Source: Spartinivicinus ruber (lineage in GTDB: Bacteria; Pseudomonadota; Gammaproteobacteria; Pseudomonadales; Zooshikellaceae). From it: a DNA stretch of 64,000 bases. The stretch covers positions 1,897,001 through 1,961,000 of the forward strand of contig NZ_CP048878.1 of assembly GCF_011009015.1 (NCBI RefSeq), written 5' to 3'. This document shows positions 63,815 to 64,000 of this stretch, one piece after another; the stretch's first letter is position 1; each line of letters starts with the position of its first letter. A program made the translations under genes and the position numbers. Under the pieces are notes generated by a model. It searched no databases, was not told the origin of the DNA, and saw only the letters and a program-made list of their open reading frames with translations.

Positions 63815-64000
63815 ATGTTTTATCCTGATATCAGTAAACGTCTCTATTAGTATATTAAATAAAGTTTTGAATTTTGACTTAACTATATGGAGAGGTCAAA
63901 TACTTTTGGATTCAACTTTAGTTGTAACTACACTTTGCTAATTCCACCCATACTCACTGGCTGGAATTGTCAGAGTATTAGTGGTTTAATAGGCCTAATT
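63815..64000. other. Right edge of window
   Basis: AT-rich. It contains a possible minus-strand -10 (TATACT near 63850) for the tiny lipoprotein. No gene seen. Confidence 0.3.

Noticed and set aside
1-64000. CRISPR arrays, rRNA and tRNA genes
   Set aside because: No spaced direct repeats with unique spacers and no tRNA-like or rRNA-like stretches were found by reading.

Overview
The window reads as chromosome of a low-GC (roughly 40 percent) marine gammaproteobacterium. The housekeeping set (ycjX-ycjF, sodB, sbcB, purU, yigZ, an OprF/OmpA-type porin, NrtR with pncA-pncB, PilZ and FHA proteins) is gammaproteobacterial. The combination of many small secreted proteins, family-3 solute-binding proteins, an inverse autotransporter and a neutral ceramidase reminds me of Zooshikella/Spartinivicinus-type Oceanospirillales. 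That placement is an impression from gene content, not a search result.

Layout. 1-8 kb: partial GFA-family gene, secreted LRR protein, neutral ceramidase, then the NAD salvage locus (nrtR divergent from pncA-pncB) and a MarR-like gene. 8-9 kb: inverse autotransporter barrel. 9.2-19.1 kb: a five-gene minus-strand locus encoding a 1349-residue surface protein (LEPR leader, DUF4347 domain, three 157-residue repeats), a TolC-type lipoprotein, two HlyD/MFP adaptors and an M50 site-2-protease-like membrane protein with a HlyD-type tail. It contains no ABC ATPase and is the best candidate here for an undescribed export system. 19.4-43.6 kb is mostly conserved chromosome, including a minus-strand operon of deaminase, Ogt, NTF2-like, OsmC and FetB-like genes, and a MATE transporter.

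43.6-64 kb is accessory and decaying. It has two complete IS5-family elements with clear inverted repeats and target duplications. It also has remnants of IS3 and IS1 elements, a TonB receptor pseudogene, a Spo0M pseudogene split by an IS, and scattered remains of a P2-like tail operon (FII, E, E', T order) plus amidase and holin remnants. Intact small genes (RDD, DsrE, GNAT, secreted proteins) sit among the remains.

A 16-bp dyad, GTTAC-N6-GTAAC, occurs perfectly four times (41260, 41381, 46711, 48537) and with one mismatch at 47203 and 62398. All six are intergenic and upstream of genes, and one lies just upstream of a TetR gene. I read this as a small TetR regulon of membrane and secreted proteins. 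No rRNA, tRNA or CRISPR array was seen.
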